Below, in pieces: positions 25,350-35,321 of a stretch of DNA of 64,000 nucleotides. Location of the stretch: positions 1 to 64,000 of the forward strand of contig JAFLTP010000002.1 in assembly GCA_022510405.1 (NCBI GenBank), read 5' to 3'. This DNA is from Muribaculaceae bacterium (GTDB lineage Bacteria; Bacteroidota; Bacteroidia; Bacteroidales; Muribaculaceae). The notes under the pieces were generated by a model that was not told the origin of the DNA, ran no database searches, and saw nothing but the letters and a program-made list of their open reading frames with translations. Position 1 is the first letter of the stretch. Every line of letters begins with the position of its first letter. The translations under genes were made by a program, and so were the position numbers.

Positions 25350-27389
25350 TTAAAAAAATACATTAAGACTTACATTTAGTCCAAAACCCTCTGAAAAGCC
25401 TTTGATTTTTTTAGAAGCGTCCATGAGTAATTTGTAAGCTTCAGATTTACTTACATTCAACTTATATTGTGGCATGACAGATATGCCTAAATGATTAATT
25501 AATAATACCTCAAATCTTGCTCCAATAGGAATACTTGCTGCACTTGCTCCATTGGCTATTACCTCAGTCGCGTCGCTTTCTTTTAGTTTCACCATTTGTA
25601 TTCCTACTTGTGGAGTTATTCTAAAGCGTCCGGCAAAGCTAAAACCATAACCTAATTTCAAGTCCATCCCCCATGGAGTATAAGTAGCCATGTCCGGGTA
25701 TTCGGGATGACCGGTATAATTCCAATATATGGTTTCGCTTTTGCCTAACCCTTGAATATAATTAGCCTCTATGTTCATATTTTGGATATAACCTCCAAGA
25801 CCTACGTTTATCCCACTTAAGCCAACAATATTATAGCCAGCCTGCAAGTAGCAGGAATTTTTCTTTATTAAATTTTTTCGAAGTTTGATATTAAGGTCAG
25901 GAGTATTGGCACTCAAGTCCATATTCTTAGAGTAATCCAAGTAACCATCTTTTTGAATTGAAATATTGTAATTACCTGTGAAAAGGTCAAATCTATAGGG
26001 AGAGGTTCCGGAGTATCTGCCGTTGATATATACAGAAGCGTTAGAAGGATAAGTATGTAATGTTGACGAGCAATAACCATTTAAGTGCACATCTAATTCG
26101 CCTGATTTATCTTTTTCCACGATTAGATTCCTTTCTTCGCTCTTATATCCTTTCAATTCAAATGTAACCTTATAATTCCCTATCAATATTCTTTTATTAT
26201 TTATCGGTGTTATTCCCTCAAATTTATCATTAAGATACACTGATGCTCCTTTTGGTGAACTGTTTAAGGTTATATATCCATATAGTGGATGGGGTGACTC
26301 CAATCCTACGCTTTGTCTTATCCCGGTCTGGACCTCGATAATTTTTGTTGTTGTTGCATGAGAAGGTTTCTTTACCTCTATTGTGTGTCTTCCTTCTTCC
26401 AAGCGGGTGGTGAGCTTGTTGTTTAAAAATTGGAGAAGTTCACCATTATCATAAATTGTAACTTCCGGATCACTTATAAGAAAATCTACATAAGCATAAT
26501 TGGGATTTAAGGATGGATTTAAATTTACTGTACCGCTGTCAGTCACTTCAATATTGACAGAATAAGGTTTGTACAATTTCTGGTTTATTAATAGTTGATG
26601 GTTGCCACTTTTGATAGGGAAATCCTTAATAGGAATTCTACCTAATTGTTTTGAATCCAAAAATACCTCTGCCCCATCCAAATCATTTCCCCCGGGGATA
26701 TTTAAATAACCGAAAGCTTGTTTTAAAATAATCTCCTTTTTAGTGTTGTTCGGATTATCATTTATTTCTATATCCCCCTCTTCCGGATGATAATTATCTG
26801 CCACCACTCTATAATGCTTATTACCAAAAGGCAAATGTTGCACATAATGGCCATTTTGCTGTTTATCAATAATTATTCCATTTATATAAAGAGTTGCATC
26901 CGGAGGATAAATATCAAAAACAAATTCTTTTTCGTTATCATAATCTGTCACCAATTGATTCACTTCATTGGTAGTGAGTTTCATCCTGTAAGTTTTACCT
27001 TCTTCTAATCTCTTTTCATAAGAAAATGGTATTCTGCCCAAAATTGGGTGTTGAATTATTAAGTTTTTTACCCCTCTGGGTAAATATAGCCATATTTCGG
27101 CAGGATGTTCAGTATTTTGTGGTTCCACTGCAACTACTCCCAGGCTACCCGCATCAAATTGAAAACCTTTTTGTGTGGTTTCAATCTTAATCAAAGCGCT
27201 CACCTCCCCATTCTGATCTATTTTTTTAGTACCTTCACGAATTGCAGTTGGGTCCATCTCTTCAATCTTGAAAGATTCTACCCACATCTTTTGGTCATGT
27301 GTGGGAGTAATCTTTTCTTGCGAGAAGACTGATAAAAAATTAAATATGAAAATCAAGAGATAAAATCCCTTTAATTTCCCGGCTACCAT
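25350..27389 (-). CDS. PEGA-repeat protein with C-terminal outer-membrane beta-barrel
   Basis: The ORF track starts at a TTG (27395); the ATG at 27389 is preferred, giving about 679 residues, MVAGKLKGFYLLIFIFNFLSVFS signal peptide. After a beta-rich N-terminal domain, five PEGA-like repeats (about residues 165-510) carry the pattern x-V-Y-(I/L)-N-x-x-x-x-G-x-(T/S)-P-x-x-x-x-x-x-G-x-(Y/H). The last 170 residues have alternating hydrophobic strands (YLQAGYNIVGLSGINVGLGG, LKLGYGFSFAGRF) and end in VSLNVFF, as expected for an outer-membrane barrel. First gene of a four-gene operon with gaps of 12-21 bases; likely the membrane anchor of a complex with the other three. Confidence 0.8.
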   Translation of the reverse strand: MVAGKLKGFYLLIFIFNFLSVFSQEKITPTHDQKMWVESFKIEEMDPTAIREGTKKIDQNGEVSALIKIETTQKGFQFDAGSLGVVAVEPQNTEHPAEIWLYLPRGVKNLIIQHPILGRIPFSYEKRLEEGKTYRMKLTTNEVNQLVTDYDNEKEFVFDIYPPDATLYINGIIIDKQQNGHYVQHLPFGNKHYRVVADNYHPEEGDIEINDNPNNTKKEIILKQAFGYLNIPGGNDLDGAEVFLDSKQLGRIPIKDFPIKSGNHQLLINQKLYKPYSVNIEVTDSGTVNLNPSLNPNYAYVDFLISDPEVTIYDNGELLQFLNNKLTTRLEEGRHTIEVKKPSHATTTKIIEVQTGIRQSVGLESPHPLYGYITLNSSPKGASVYLNDKFEGITPINNKRILIGNYKVTFELKGYKSEERNLIVEKDKSGELDVHLNGYCSSTLHTYPSNASVYINGRYSGTSPYRFDLFTGNYNISIQKDGYLDYSKNMDLSANTPDLNIKLRKNLIKKNSCYLQAGYNIVGLSGINVGLGGYIQNMNIEANYIQGLGKSETIYWNYTGHPEYPDMATYTPWGMDLKLGYGFSFAGRFRITPQVGIQMVKLKESDATEVIANGASAASIPIGARFEVLLINHLGISVMPQYKLNVSKSEAYKLLMDASKKIKGFSEGFGLNVSLNVFF

Positions 27390-27407
27390 AATCAAAAGAA
27401 CTTTTTA

Positions 27408-27415
27408 CAAATTTA
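27408..27415 (-). promoter_or_regulatory. -7 box (TAAATTTG) of PEGA-BACON-FGE-LPP20 operon
   Basis: Exact match on the minus strand, 18 bases before the ATG at 27389, so the leader is very short. A GTTGTTTT stretch about 20 bases further upstream may serve as -33. The nearness of the box to the TTG at 27395 favours the ATG. Confidence 0.55.
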
Positions 27416-27441
27416 AAAAATATGTCCTTATAAAACAACGA

Positions 27442-27468
27442 GAGGAAGCAGAAGAGCTCTGCTTCCTC
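27442..27468 (-). terminator. Terminator of the four-domain repeat protein gene
   Basis: GAGGAAGCAGA and TCTGCTTCCTC form a perfect 11-bp stem with a 5-base loop, followed on the minus strand by TCGTTGTTTTAT. It separates this transcript from the PEGA operon promoter that follows. Confidence 0.7.
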
Positions 27469-27548
27469 GATTAATGCTTAGATTGCTTGATTAAGCAAGT
27501 AAATCTAAGGGAATTTGAGATGGTATATTATCTAAGAAATATTTCTGC

Positions 27549-30500
27549 TTATCGTCGGATGAATTTCTTACCGTTTTTGATGAGGAGACCTTTGGCATTG
27601 GGACCAACTTGCTGTCCCATAATATTATAAACGGGAATGTTATCCTCATCCTGAGTAGCGTATATACCTTCCACACCTGCATCATCCGGTTCTTCTCCGG
27701 GATTATCTTCAGGATCATCGCCAGGTTCTTCTCCGGGATTATCTTCGGGATCATCTCCTGGTTGAACCTCTTCTTCGTCTCCGGGTTGTTCGTCTCCCGG
27801 TTCTTCATTGGTGTCGGAATACATGGGAGTAAATGTAACTTCGGGGAAAGTTCCATGGGCAAGGAAAGTTACTTCCGGTTCCTCTTCTGCTTCAGTCAAT
27901 ACAAAGGCACCACAAGGAACTTTGGTTCCTATAGCTCCTAAATAATAACTAACCCCTGCCAATACATTGAAAGTCAAGAAACCGGTATCATCACCCGGAT
28001 TTTCATCCATTCCGGCGACAACATAAGGGAATTGGGGTCTTACTTCTTCCGGCCTATCCCCAAATGGTATAAAATAAGAATAGGCATCCTGAGCATAGAA
28101 ATCAATCCAATAATATTCATTTCTCGGAAGAGTATAATGGATCTTCTGTTTCCCATTCGACCAACCCAAGGTGTAAGACATCGGACCTCTCAATCCATCC
28201 ATTACAACATACTGTTTGTTGGCTCTCATTTTTGTAAACACAGTCACCCAACCATCTTTCTCCGGAACAATTTCAACTACACTACCATATTCAAATCCCG
28301 TTAAATAGGTGTAGAAGCCAGGATTGCTGTTACCGGCAGCGCCATCAGATAGAACCAGGTCTGTGTCTCCCACTCTTACATATCTATAAGATCCATAAGC
28401 CGGGGTGATACCCCAATTGTCATCAAAAGCGGTGGCCATTGTACCGGCTTTACCTTCTGCAAAAATTACCCCACTATTTATCTCCAATTTATCACCTTTA
28501 ACTAAACCGGCGGCAGCTAAAGATTCCTCTGTAGCCTCACATATCATCCTATCCGGATTTAAGTCCATTTCGGGTGCATCACCCGGTTCAAATTCAGGTT
28601 CATCATCAGGTTTCTCTTCAGGTTTTTCGTCAGGCTTCACAACGGATCCCATATCATTAGGATCAAAAACCACTGTGGGATGGTCTTCTGTAGCAAGGAA
28701 TGTCACTGTCGGCATTTCATCGCTTTCTGTCAAAACAAACGAACCACAAGTGGCTTTTGAACCAAGCGATCCGAAATAATAAGTCTTACCGGCGGAAACA
28801 GGGAAAGTCAAGAAACCGTTGTTATCACTACTGGGCTCGTTCATACCTGCAACTTTCCACGGGAAATTAGGTTTTACTTCATCGGAGCCAAGCTCACCCC
28901 CAGCGCCAACAAAATAAGAATATTTGGGCGTGTCATCATAGTAAAATTCAAGTTCATGCCCCGCAACCACATAGTCCTCGAAGTCTATCAGATAATTTTC
29001 ATCGTGAGGCAGAGTGTAATAAATCTTTTCTGTTCCGTTGGAATATCCCAATGTATAAGCCAACGGTTTATCTTTACCCTCAAATACGACATATTGTTTG
29101 TTGGGATTCATTTTTGTGAACAGTGTCAACCATCCGTCCTTGGTAGGCGTGATCTCGAAAACCGCACCGGCCGACATAACTCCTCCGGCATAGTTTGTGA
29201 AAGTAGGATTCCAGTCACCTACAGCACCATAAGAGAGGGTTAAATCCACATCTCCTACCTTTACATTCTGATAGGATCCGCGTGGAGCATTGATACCCCA
29301 ATTGTCAGGGTAGGCAGTGGCAATTGTACCCACTGCTCCCTTGGCGAATACAACCCGACCCTCGATAGGTATCTTTCCCTCTGACACAAACCCGGCTAAC
29401 TCAAGTGATTCAAACGTAGCTTCACATGTCATCCGATCCGGATCAAAATTATCGGGCAAGTTATCAATAGATCCTAAGTCCGGTTTAACTTCCGGGTTAT
29501 CATCTGGTTGTTCGCCCGGATTATCGTCTGGAACCTCTCCGGAACCCATATAATTGGGATCAAAGGTCACTCCGGGAAGAGATTCGGTGGCAAAGAATGT
29601 CACTGTAGGCCGTTCATCGCCTTCAGTCAACACAAAGGAACCACAAGGGGCTTTTGAACCGTATGCCCCGAAATAATAAGATTCCCCTGCCTTAACTCGG
29701 AAAGTAATGAAACCGGTGTTTTCTCTTGGAGCTTCCCCCATACCGGCAACCACCCAAGGATATTGGGGTCTGACTTCATCCGGAGCACCTCCGGGTTGTG
29801 GTGTAAAATAAGTTGAAGCATCTCCTGCATTGAAGTCAATATAATAGTCTTCGGAATCGGAAGGAAGAGTATAATAAATCATCTGACTACCATCCGACCA
29901 ACCCAAGGTATAAGACATAGGACCTGACGAACCCTCCGTTATCATATAAGGCTTGTTGGGATTCAATCTTGTGAATAATGTCACCCAGCCATCTTTTGTA
30001 GGAGTGATCACGAATGCAGCACCATCGGAAAAACCTTGTGCATAATTTGGGAAATATGGGTTACTGTTGCCTACCACACCATACTCGAGTGTTAAATCCA
30101 CATCATTTACTCTTACATTTTTATATGCACCGCATGGCATGAAAATGCGCCATTCGTCAGGATAAGCTGTCGCAAGTGTGCCTGCAGCTCCTTTGGCGAA
30201 AACCAGTCTGCCCTCTTTTGGCATCCTTTCCATTTCAAAACCTGCAATCCGTAGTGATTCGGCCGTGGCCTCGCAAGTAATTCTGTTAGGATCAAAGTCA
30301 TCAGGCAGGTTATCAATAAGTCCTTCGTCCGGGTTATCTCCCGGTTCTTCTCCGGGATTATCTTCCGGATTATCACCAGGTCCTTCTCCGGGAATTACAC
30401 CAGAACCCAAATCATTGGGGTCAAAAGTCACTTCGGGAAGTTCTTCTGTAGCCAAGAATGTCACTATCGGCATTTCATCTCTTTCGGTTATAACATAAGG

Positions 30501-31232
30501 GCCACATGGAACTTTTGAGCCGAGTGCTGAGAAATAATATTTTCTACCTGCCTCTACTCGGAAGGTCAGAAACCCCGTGTTGTCTTTTAGAGAAGCTCTA
30601 CCCCATTCATCTTCTGGGGCGTATCCGTAGACTATACTTGGGAACAGAGGTTTTACTGCATTTGAACCGATTTCACCTCCGACCGGCATAAAATACTTCG
30701 AGGCATCATCGGCATTGAAATCTATATAATAATTGTCCTTACTTGGAAGAGAATAAAATATCTTGTCACTGCCATTTGAGTATCCTAAGGTATAAGCCAC
30801 TGCACCGGTCTCACCCTCAAACACCACATATTGTTTGTTAGGATTAATTCTTGCGAATAGGGTCAACCAACCACTTCTAACCGGAGAAATCTCGAAAACC
30901 GCTCCGGCCGACATCACTCCGGAAGCATAGTTGGTGAAAACAGGATTAGTGTTACCTACCACTCCATAGTTGAGAGTATAATTTACTTTATCTATTCTAA
31001 CATTCTTATATGAACCTGAGGGAGACATCATACCCCATTCATCTTCATAGGCTGTTGCAATAGTTCCGGCAGGACCATCACCAAATACTACTCCACCACT
31101 GATCCTTGATTTATAAGAATCTATAATACCGGCCTTCTCAAGCGATTCAGGATAAATCACACATGTGGTTTGTTGAGCATTTGCCCCCACAGCAAGGAGG
31201 GCAAATGCTATAGATATTAAATTTTTTATCAT
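27549..31232 (-). CDS. Large secreted protein of four tandem domains with acidic PGEEPGD linkers and C-terminal sorting tail
   Basis: 1227 residues. Signal peptide MIKNLISIAFALLAVGANA. Four copies of a domain of about 230-250 residues start near residues 22, 320, 615 and 900; each opens with a C-x-(A/I) motif, has G-Y-S-N-G and Y-(T/S)-L-P segments, F-L-T-F-x-V and ends in P-C-G-x-(F/Y)-V-(L/I)-T-E. One Cys at each end suggests a disulfide per domain. Linkers of 20-50 residues are rich in Pro, Glu, Asp and Gly. The C-terminus (VYNIMGQQV...KNGKKFIRR) is a short type-IX-like tail. I do not recognise the repeated domain. It shares an operon with the GH13 gene upstream (35-base gap), so a role in surface glycan handling is possible. 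Confidence 0.75.
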   Translation of the reverse strand: MIKNLISIAFALLAVGANAQQTTCVIYPESLEKAGIIDSYKSRISGGVVFGDGPAGTIATAYEDEWGMMSPSGSYKNVRIDKVNYTLNYGVVGNTNPVFTNYASGVMSAGAVFEISPVRSGWLTLFARINPNKQYVVFEGETGAVAYTLGYSNGSDKIFYSLPSKDNYYIDFNADDASKYFMPVGGEIGSNAVKPLFPSIVYGYAPEDEWGRASLKDNTGFLTFRVEAGRKYYFSALGSKVPCGPYVITERDEMPIVTFLATEELPEVTFDPNDLGSGVIPGEGPGDNPEDNPGEEPGDNPDEGLIDNLPDDFDPNRITCEATAESLRIAGFEMERMPKEGRLVFAKGAAGTLATAYPDEWRIFMPCGAYKNVRVNDVDLTLEYGVVGNSNPYFPNYAQGFSDGAAFVITPTKDGWVTLFTRLNPNKPYMITEGSSGPMSYTLGWSDGSQMIYYTLPSDSEDYYIDFNAGDASTYFTPQPGGAPDEVRPQYPWVVAGMGEAPRENTGFITFRVKAGESYYFGAYGSKAPCGSFVLTEGDERPTVTFFATESLPGVTFDPNYMGSGEVPDDNPGEQPDDNPEVKPDLGSIDNLPDNFDPDRMTCEATFESLELAGFVSEGKIPIEGRVVFAKGAVGTIATAYPDNWGINAPRGSYQNVKVGDVDLTLSYGAVGDWNPTFTNYAGGVMSAGAVFEITPTKDGWLTLFTKMNPNKQYVVFEGKDKPLAYTLGYSNGTEKIYYTLPHDENYLIDFEDYVVAGHELEFYYDDTPKYSYFVGAGGELGSDEVKPNFPWKVAGMNEPSSDNNGFLTFPVSAGKTYYFGSLGSKATCGSFVLTESDEMPTVTFLATEDHPTVVFDPNDMGSVVKPDEKPEEKPDDEPEFEPGDAPEMDLNPDRMICEATEESLAAAGLVKGDKLEINSGVIFAEGKAGTMATAFDDNWGITPAYGSYRYVRVGDTDLVLSDGAAGNSNPGFYTYLTGFEYGSVVEIVPEKDGWVTVFTKMRANKQYVVMDGLRGPMSYTLGWSNGKQKIHYTLPRNEYYWIDFYAQDAYSYFIPFGDRPEEVRPQFPYVVAGMDENPGDDTGFLTFNVLAGVSYYLGAIGTKVPCGAFVLTEAEEEPEVTFLAHGTFPEVTFTPMYSDTNEEPGDEQPGDEEEVQPGDDPEDNPGEEPGDDPEDNPGEEPDDAGVEGIYATQDEDNIPVYNIMGQQVGPNAKGLLIKNGKKFIRR

Positions 31233-31267
31233 ATAGAAAGAAAATCGATGTTAGGATCTTAGGATTG

Positions 31268-34027
31268 TTATTTCACAATTACTTTTAGGGAATCTTTGCC
31301 ACTCTTTACGATATAAATACCGGAGGAAACGGATACACTTCCTTGACCTGATACCTGACCGATAACTTTACCATCGAGAGAGTAGACGCTTGCGATTCCT
31401 TCAGCATAATCAACAATAACTTCTCCGTGGCCACCATGTGCTTTCAAAGGATTTACAACGCTATCGCTGATGATGGATTTCACTCCGGCAGGTGTGAGGC
31501 TCGCACTACCAATCACAACATAGCAATTGGCCGGAACAGTAACTGTTTTTGCGGCAGCATCAAAACTCGGTTGACTGCCATATGATTTTGTAAGAATCAT
31601 ATAATTATCATTATTGGCACTTAAGAAGTCAACGGACATTGTTAAATTCCCGGTAATATTCGGATTAACCAAGGTGTAGAGTTCAAGATCACCGTACACT
31701 GAGCTCAAAGACCTGCCGTTATTCCAGTTGGATGAATTACAATTGATGGTGAAAGGCACATCCTTTGTAAACATCTCCGGGTTGCTTAATCTTACATCTA
31801 TAAGCTGGCAATAATTTTCATAAAGTCCTTTATGATAAGGATTGTCAAGCAAGCTCCAATTCACAATTTTCGGGTCTGTATTGTTGCCACCATCATTATT
31901 TTTGGTGTTCTGTGCATTACCAAGTTCTGAGAATTGCCAGATCATATGTGCTCCCGGTGACATTATCATTTGAGCTGCAGCAGATCCGCAACGCCACATA
32001 CTGTTCTGTACGTTACCCTGTACTCCTGTCTCGCCCCATTTGTCCTGTTTGTAGGCAAGTCTTTGCTCGTCATGGCTTTCGAGATAGGATACAGTCGAGC
32101 CCCAGGTTCTGCTGTCTCGTGGCGCGTAAAGACGGTTCATGTTGCTGTCTTGAGAATAACCCATCGCAAACTGACATGCCGCATCGTTCACATTGGCCCA
32201 GTTGAGCATACCGGTTTCAGCCATCTCATTCTCTTCCTTGGCATAAGCAAGATTTTCATTTATACAATATCCATTGGGATTGACACTCAAAATCACTTCC
32301 TGGAGATAACGCATTTCCGCTACGCGGCTTGCATTATAATCATTTGTTGCGGCGTCACCATTGTTGGCATATGACTCATTCAAACCAAGTCCCTTTACGA
32401 GGTCGAAACGGAAACCATCGAACTTATATTCCTCGAGCCAATATCTTATAACGTCGGCCCATTGCTCCTGTACCATCGGCATTCCCTGGTTCCAGTCGTT
32501 CAATACGCTATAGGCATGGGGAGCGTTCAGATTATAGAAAGGATTCTTGCCCGGTTGATACATCTGATACCATGGATGGAGACCATCGCTCTGGTTGAAC
32601 ACCATGTCAAGTATGACAGCCATACCGTTTTGGTGGCACAAATCAATGAATTCCTTATAGTCATCCGGAGTTCCATAGGCTTTGTCAACGGCGAAATAGA
32701 AGTTAGGATTGTAACCCCATGACATGTTACCGTTGAATTCCATTATAGGAAGTAGCTCTATGGCATTCACACCCAAACTCTTTAAGTAATCGAATTTTTC
32801 AATGGCAAGTTGCACTGTTCCGTTACCCTTTGCCTGACCTTCCGTACCGGTGAAATCGCGGAACAACATTTCATAGATGATAAGGTTAGAAGGATCGGGC
32901 CCTACGAAATCTGTCACCACCCAATCATAATCATTGATAGAACCCTGATAGATAGCCACCGGGACATTCTGACCATTAACTGCCTCTGTCGGATATTCAG
33001 GAAGATTGGGAAAGACATTGGTGTCAAGATATTTATCGTTGTATGGATCAAGCACAAGACGGGCATATGGGTCACCCACAAAGTATTCACCTCCGTCTAC
33101 AATATAGAAATAGCAATACATTGTGTCATTGTCCAGACCATTGACTGTGGTCCAGAAATAACGACCATTTTCGGTATCCTGATAATTCATAGCCTGGGAG
33201 CTGGTATAGGCATAATCATTCCACGAACCGACAAGGAGAACTTGTTCCTTTTGTGGAGCACCGAAACAGAAAGTAACACTACCGTCTGAATTCTTAACAG
33301 GACCCATTATTGGCGTACCCCCGGGGTAATCCACTTGCTTAGCATCTGAAACAAATGTAATAGACATGGATTCACTTACAGTTTCTCCATTTGCTGTGGC
33401 AGTGGCAACCACAGTGTAATCTCCCGGTTCCGGGAATAGATATTCCTTATCCAATGTCATGGCGTTGGAAACCGTTGCGATTGTCTCACTGTTGACTGTG
33501 ATTGAAAGATCGGCATTCTGACTGGCCGAAACAGTAAATTTCACATAAGCAGTCTCGGGGGTTATGATAGGATTAGCATTTGAAGTCAATGTAACCTGAA
33601 GTCCCTCTTCATATACTTGTAGAAAGATATCCGGACTTGTCTGCTGTTTGCCGTCTGAACTACGGATTACAAATTCTAAACCTATAACGTTTGTGGTGGA
33701 TACCGGTATGTTATAGAAATCCCGTAGATTACCTACATAAAGCATCCATAGGTTCTGGGAAACATACTGCAATTGGTATTTTTCTGAATTAGTACTCCAA
33801 TTGGGCGCAGCGTTCCATTGCGACGTAGTAGTGTCATAGCCGGTATGTGCGTAAAGCTTGGTTGTGGCAGACGCACCTTCAAAGGGGGTACCAGTAGCAT
33901 TAAAATAGATTTTGACATCTTGAGAAGACAACTGGAGGGGAGATGGAACTGAATATATTGTCTGTGCGTTTAACCCCAGCACACAGAAAATCATAGTCAA
34001 TAATGTTGAAAAGTAAATTTTCTTCAT
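31268..34027 (-). CDS. Secreted GH13 alpha-amylase-family protein with C-terminal sorting tail
   Basis: 919 residues. Signal peptide MKKIYFSTLLTMIFCVLGLNA. Order: an N-terminal beta domain of starch-binding type (about 25-130), an Ig-like segment, a CBM48-like domain (SVTFCFGAPQKEQVLLVGSWNDY, about 250-350), then the GH13 barrel (about 385-760). Catalytic motifs: YNPNFYFAVD (region I), DGFRFDLVKG with nucleophile Asp (region II), YCINENLA with the probable acid/base Glu (region III), YLESHDEQR (region IV). It should hydrolyse alpha-glucans such as starch or glycogen at the cell surface. C-terminus ends SGIYIVKSGKDSLKVIVK, a type-IX-like tail. No SusC/SusD pair is nearby. Confidence 0.9.
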   Translation of the reverse strand: MKKIYFSTLLTMIFCVLGLNAQTIYSVPSPLQLSSQDVKIYFNATGTPFEGASATTKLYAHTGYDTTTSQWNAAPNWSTNSEKYQLQYVSQNLWMLYVGNLRDFYNIPVSTTNVIGLEFVIRSSDGKQQTSPDIFLQVYEEGLQVTLTSNANPIITPETAYVKFTVSASQNADLSITVNSETIATVSNAMTLDKEYLFPEPGDYTVVATATANGETVSESMSITFVSDAKQVDYPGGTPIMGPVKNSDGSVTFCFGAPQKEQVLLVGSWNDYAYTSSQAMNYQDTENGRYFWTTVNGLDNDTMYCYFYIVDGGEYFVGDPYARLVLDPYNDKYLDTNVFPNLPEYPTEAVNGQNVPVAIYQGSINDYDWVVTDFVGPDPSNLIIYEMLFRDFTGTEGQAKGNGTVQLAIEKFDYLKSLGVNAIELLPIMEFNGNMSWGYNPNFYFAVDKAYGTPDDYKEFIDLCHQNGMAVILDMVFNQSDGLHPWYQMYQPGKNPFYNLNAPHAYSVLNDWNQGMPMVQEQWADVIRYWLEEYKFDGFRFDLVKGLGLNESYANNGDAATNDYNASRVAEMRYLQEVILSVNPNGYCINENLAYAKEENEMAETGMLNWANVNDAACQFAMGYSQDSNMNRLYAPRDSRTWGSTVSYLESHDEQRLAYKQDKWGETGVQGNVQNSMWRCGSAAAQMIMSPGAHMIWQFSELGNAQNTKNNDGGNNTDPKIVNWSLLDNPYHKGLYENYCQLIDVRLSNPEMFTKDVPFTINCNSSNWNNGRSLSSVYGDLELYTLVNPNITGNLTMSVDFLSANNDNYMILTKSYGSQPSFDAAAKTVTVPANCYVVIGSASLTPAGVKSIISDSVVNPLKAHGGHGEVIVDYAEGIASVYSLDGKVIGQVSGQGSVSVSSGIYIVKSGKDSLKVIVK

Positions 34028-34157
34028 GTTATAAATTTTAAGTTGGTATTTACTGGTTTATTTCTCAATGTAAAATTAATGATTGCCTTCCGTTTATGCA
34101 ACAAAAGGCAACCATTTAACAAATATGCTCTTATCCCTTATCTTTCACCCCTAAACC

Positions 34158-35300
34158 TCAATGCACTGTTACCAAAGTGGCACCGAAACCATATTCACGG
34201 AATGAGGCATCCTGGAGTTCAGCTTTAGGAAATTCTTTTTTCAAAAGGTCGAGAACCGCTTTTCTAAGCACACCTTCTCCTTTGCCATGGATAAATACTA
34301 TCTTCTGACCTATCCTTTTTGAATGGGCGTTCATAGTCTTTCTCACCTCTCCAAGTTGCATCTCAAGCATATCTTTGGGTTCCATACCTGTCAAGGTATC
34401 GGTAAGTTCTCCAATATGGAGATCAATTTCTATCAACGGGAGTTTCTTAAAGGGGCTTGTCTGAGCTGATACATTTTTATGTGCCAATCCACTTTCGGTT
34501 TTATATTTCTTTGAAAGTTCCTTTGCCAGATCTTTGTCAGGAACGCTTTTTAACCCGGCTTCCAGTTTATCCGCATCCACCTCCAGTTGAGTCACAGATT
34601 CTCCGGCGCTCACCAAAGGGAATTCCAATACCTGATCATCGAAATATTTGCTTTCACGAAAACAATGAAGCTTATGAAATTTGGTAAGGTCAATCTTTCT
34701 GGTCACACTCAAAGGCGGTATCATTGAAAACACCTTATCCTTCTTGTAAACAATAGCCTGCAATGCCACTCTTCCATAATCGGGTAGATCTTCATGAGTG
34801 AGCACCACCAGATCCATAAGTTCATTTGGATTGACAGTGCCGGTGAAAACTAATTCCCAGCCCCGGTCTTCTGTGGAACGCTTCAAAAAAGTGAAATCCA
34901 GATAATAATTCGAATCATTCACCAATACTCCGGTGAAACGGGTCGTCGACAGTCTCTTGACATTATCCGGTTCGAAAGCCAAAACGATATTCGGGACGTC
35001 TCCGTGTTTGGTCTCCTCTATCGGCTCCTCCTTAATAGGGGGTTCTTCCGCAACAGGTTCCGGCTTTTTAGGTTCATCGGTTTTTCTTCCTGCGTCAAAC
35101 GCTTTTTGGTCGAACAATATCTTGCTCCCCTTTACGGCCGTTTCATGACCTGCGGGCAATACCACGACCACATCTTTCAAAAGTATGGGAGACTCGAATC
35201 CATCCTCATCCTCCACATATGCTGTCTTTCCGTCAATCCGGGTGATCACGCCACCACCGGTGGCATTCAAAAATCTCACCCTATCTCCTGTCTTAGCCAT
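34158..35300 (-). CDS. DUF2027 protein with C-terminal Smr domain
   Basis: 380 residues, no signal peptide. The N-terminus (GDRVRFLNATGGGVITRIDGKTAYVEDEDGFE) is the DUF2027-type beta segment found in Bacteroidetes; a linker rich in Pro/Glu (about 65-105) follows, then a middle beta domain, and a C-terminal Smr domain with LIEIDLHIGEL and the catalytic-looking motif HGKGEGVLR. Smr domains of MutS2-like proteins bind or nick nucleic acids and, in some cases, act at collided ribosomes. It lies 21 bases after phoH on the same strand. Confidence 0.88.
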   Translation of the reverse strand: MAKTGDRVRFLNATGGGVITRIDGKTAYVEDEDGFESPILLKDVVVVLPAGHETAVKGSKILFDQKAFDAGRKTDEPKKPEPVAEEPPIKEEPIEETKHGDVPNIVLAFEPDNVKRLSTTRFTGVLVNDSNYYLDFTFLKRSTEDRGWELVFTGTVNPNELMDLVVLTHEDLPDYGRVALQAIVYKKDKVFSMIPPLSVTRKIDLTKFHKLHCFRESKYFDDQVLEFPLVSAGESVTQLEVDADKLEAGLKSVPDKDLAKELSKKYKTESGLAHKNVSAQTSPFKKLPLIEIDLHIGELTDTLTGMEPKDMLEMQLGEVRKTMNAHSKRIGQKIVFIHGKGEGVLRKAVLDLLKKEFPKAELQDASFREYGFGATLVTVH

Positions 35301-35321
35301 TTTAATATCCTCTTTAAAAGT

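Noticed and set aside
28405-30691. Several plus-strand ORFs opposite the four-domain protein (for example 28405-28779 and 30178-30498)
   Set aside because: Serine/glycine-rich translations of the antisense of repeat linkers; shadows of the real gene.
31268-34027. Starch-utilisation (Sus-like) polysaccharide locus
   Set aside because: No SusC/SusD pair or regulator next to the GH13 gene, so it does not meet the definition of a PUL.
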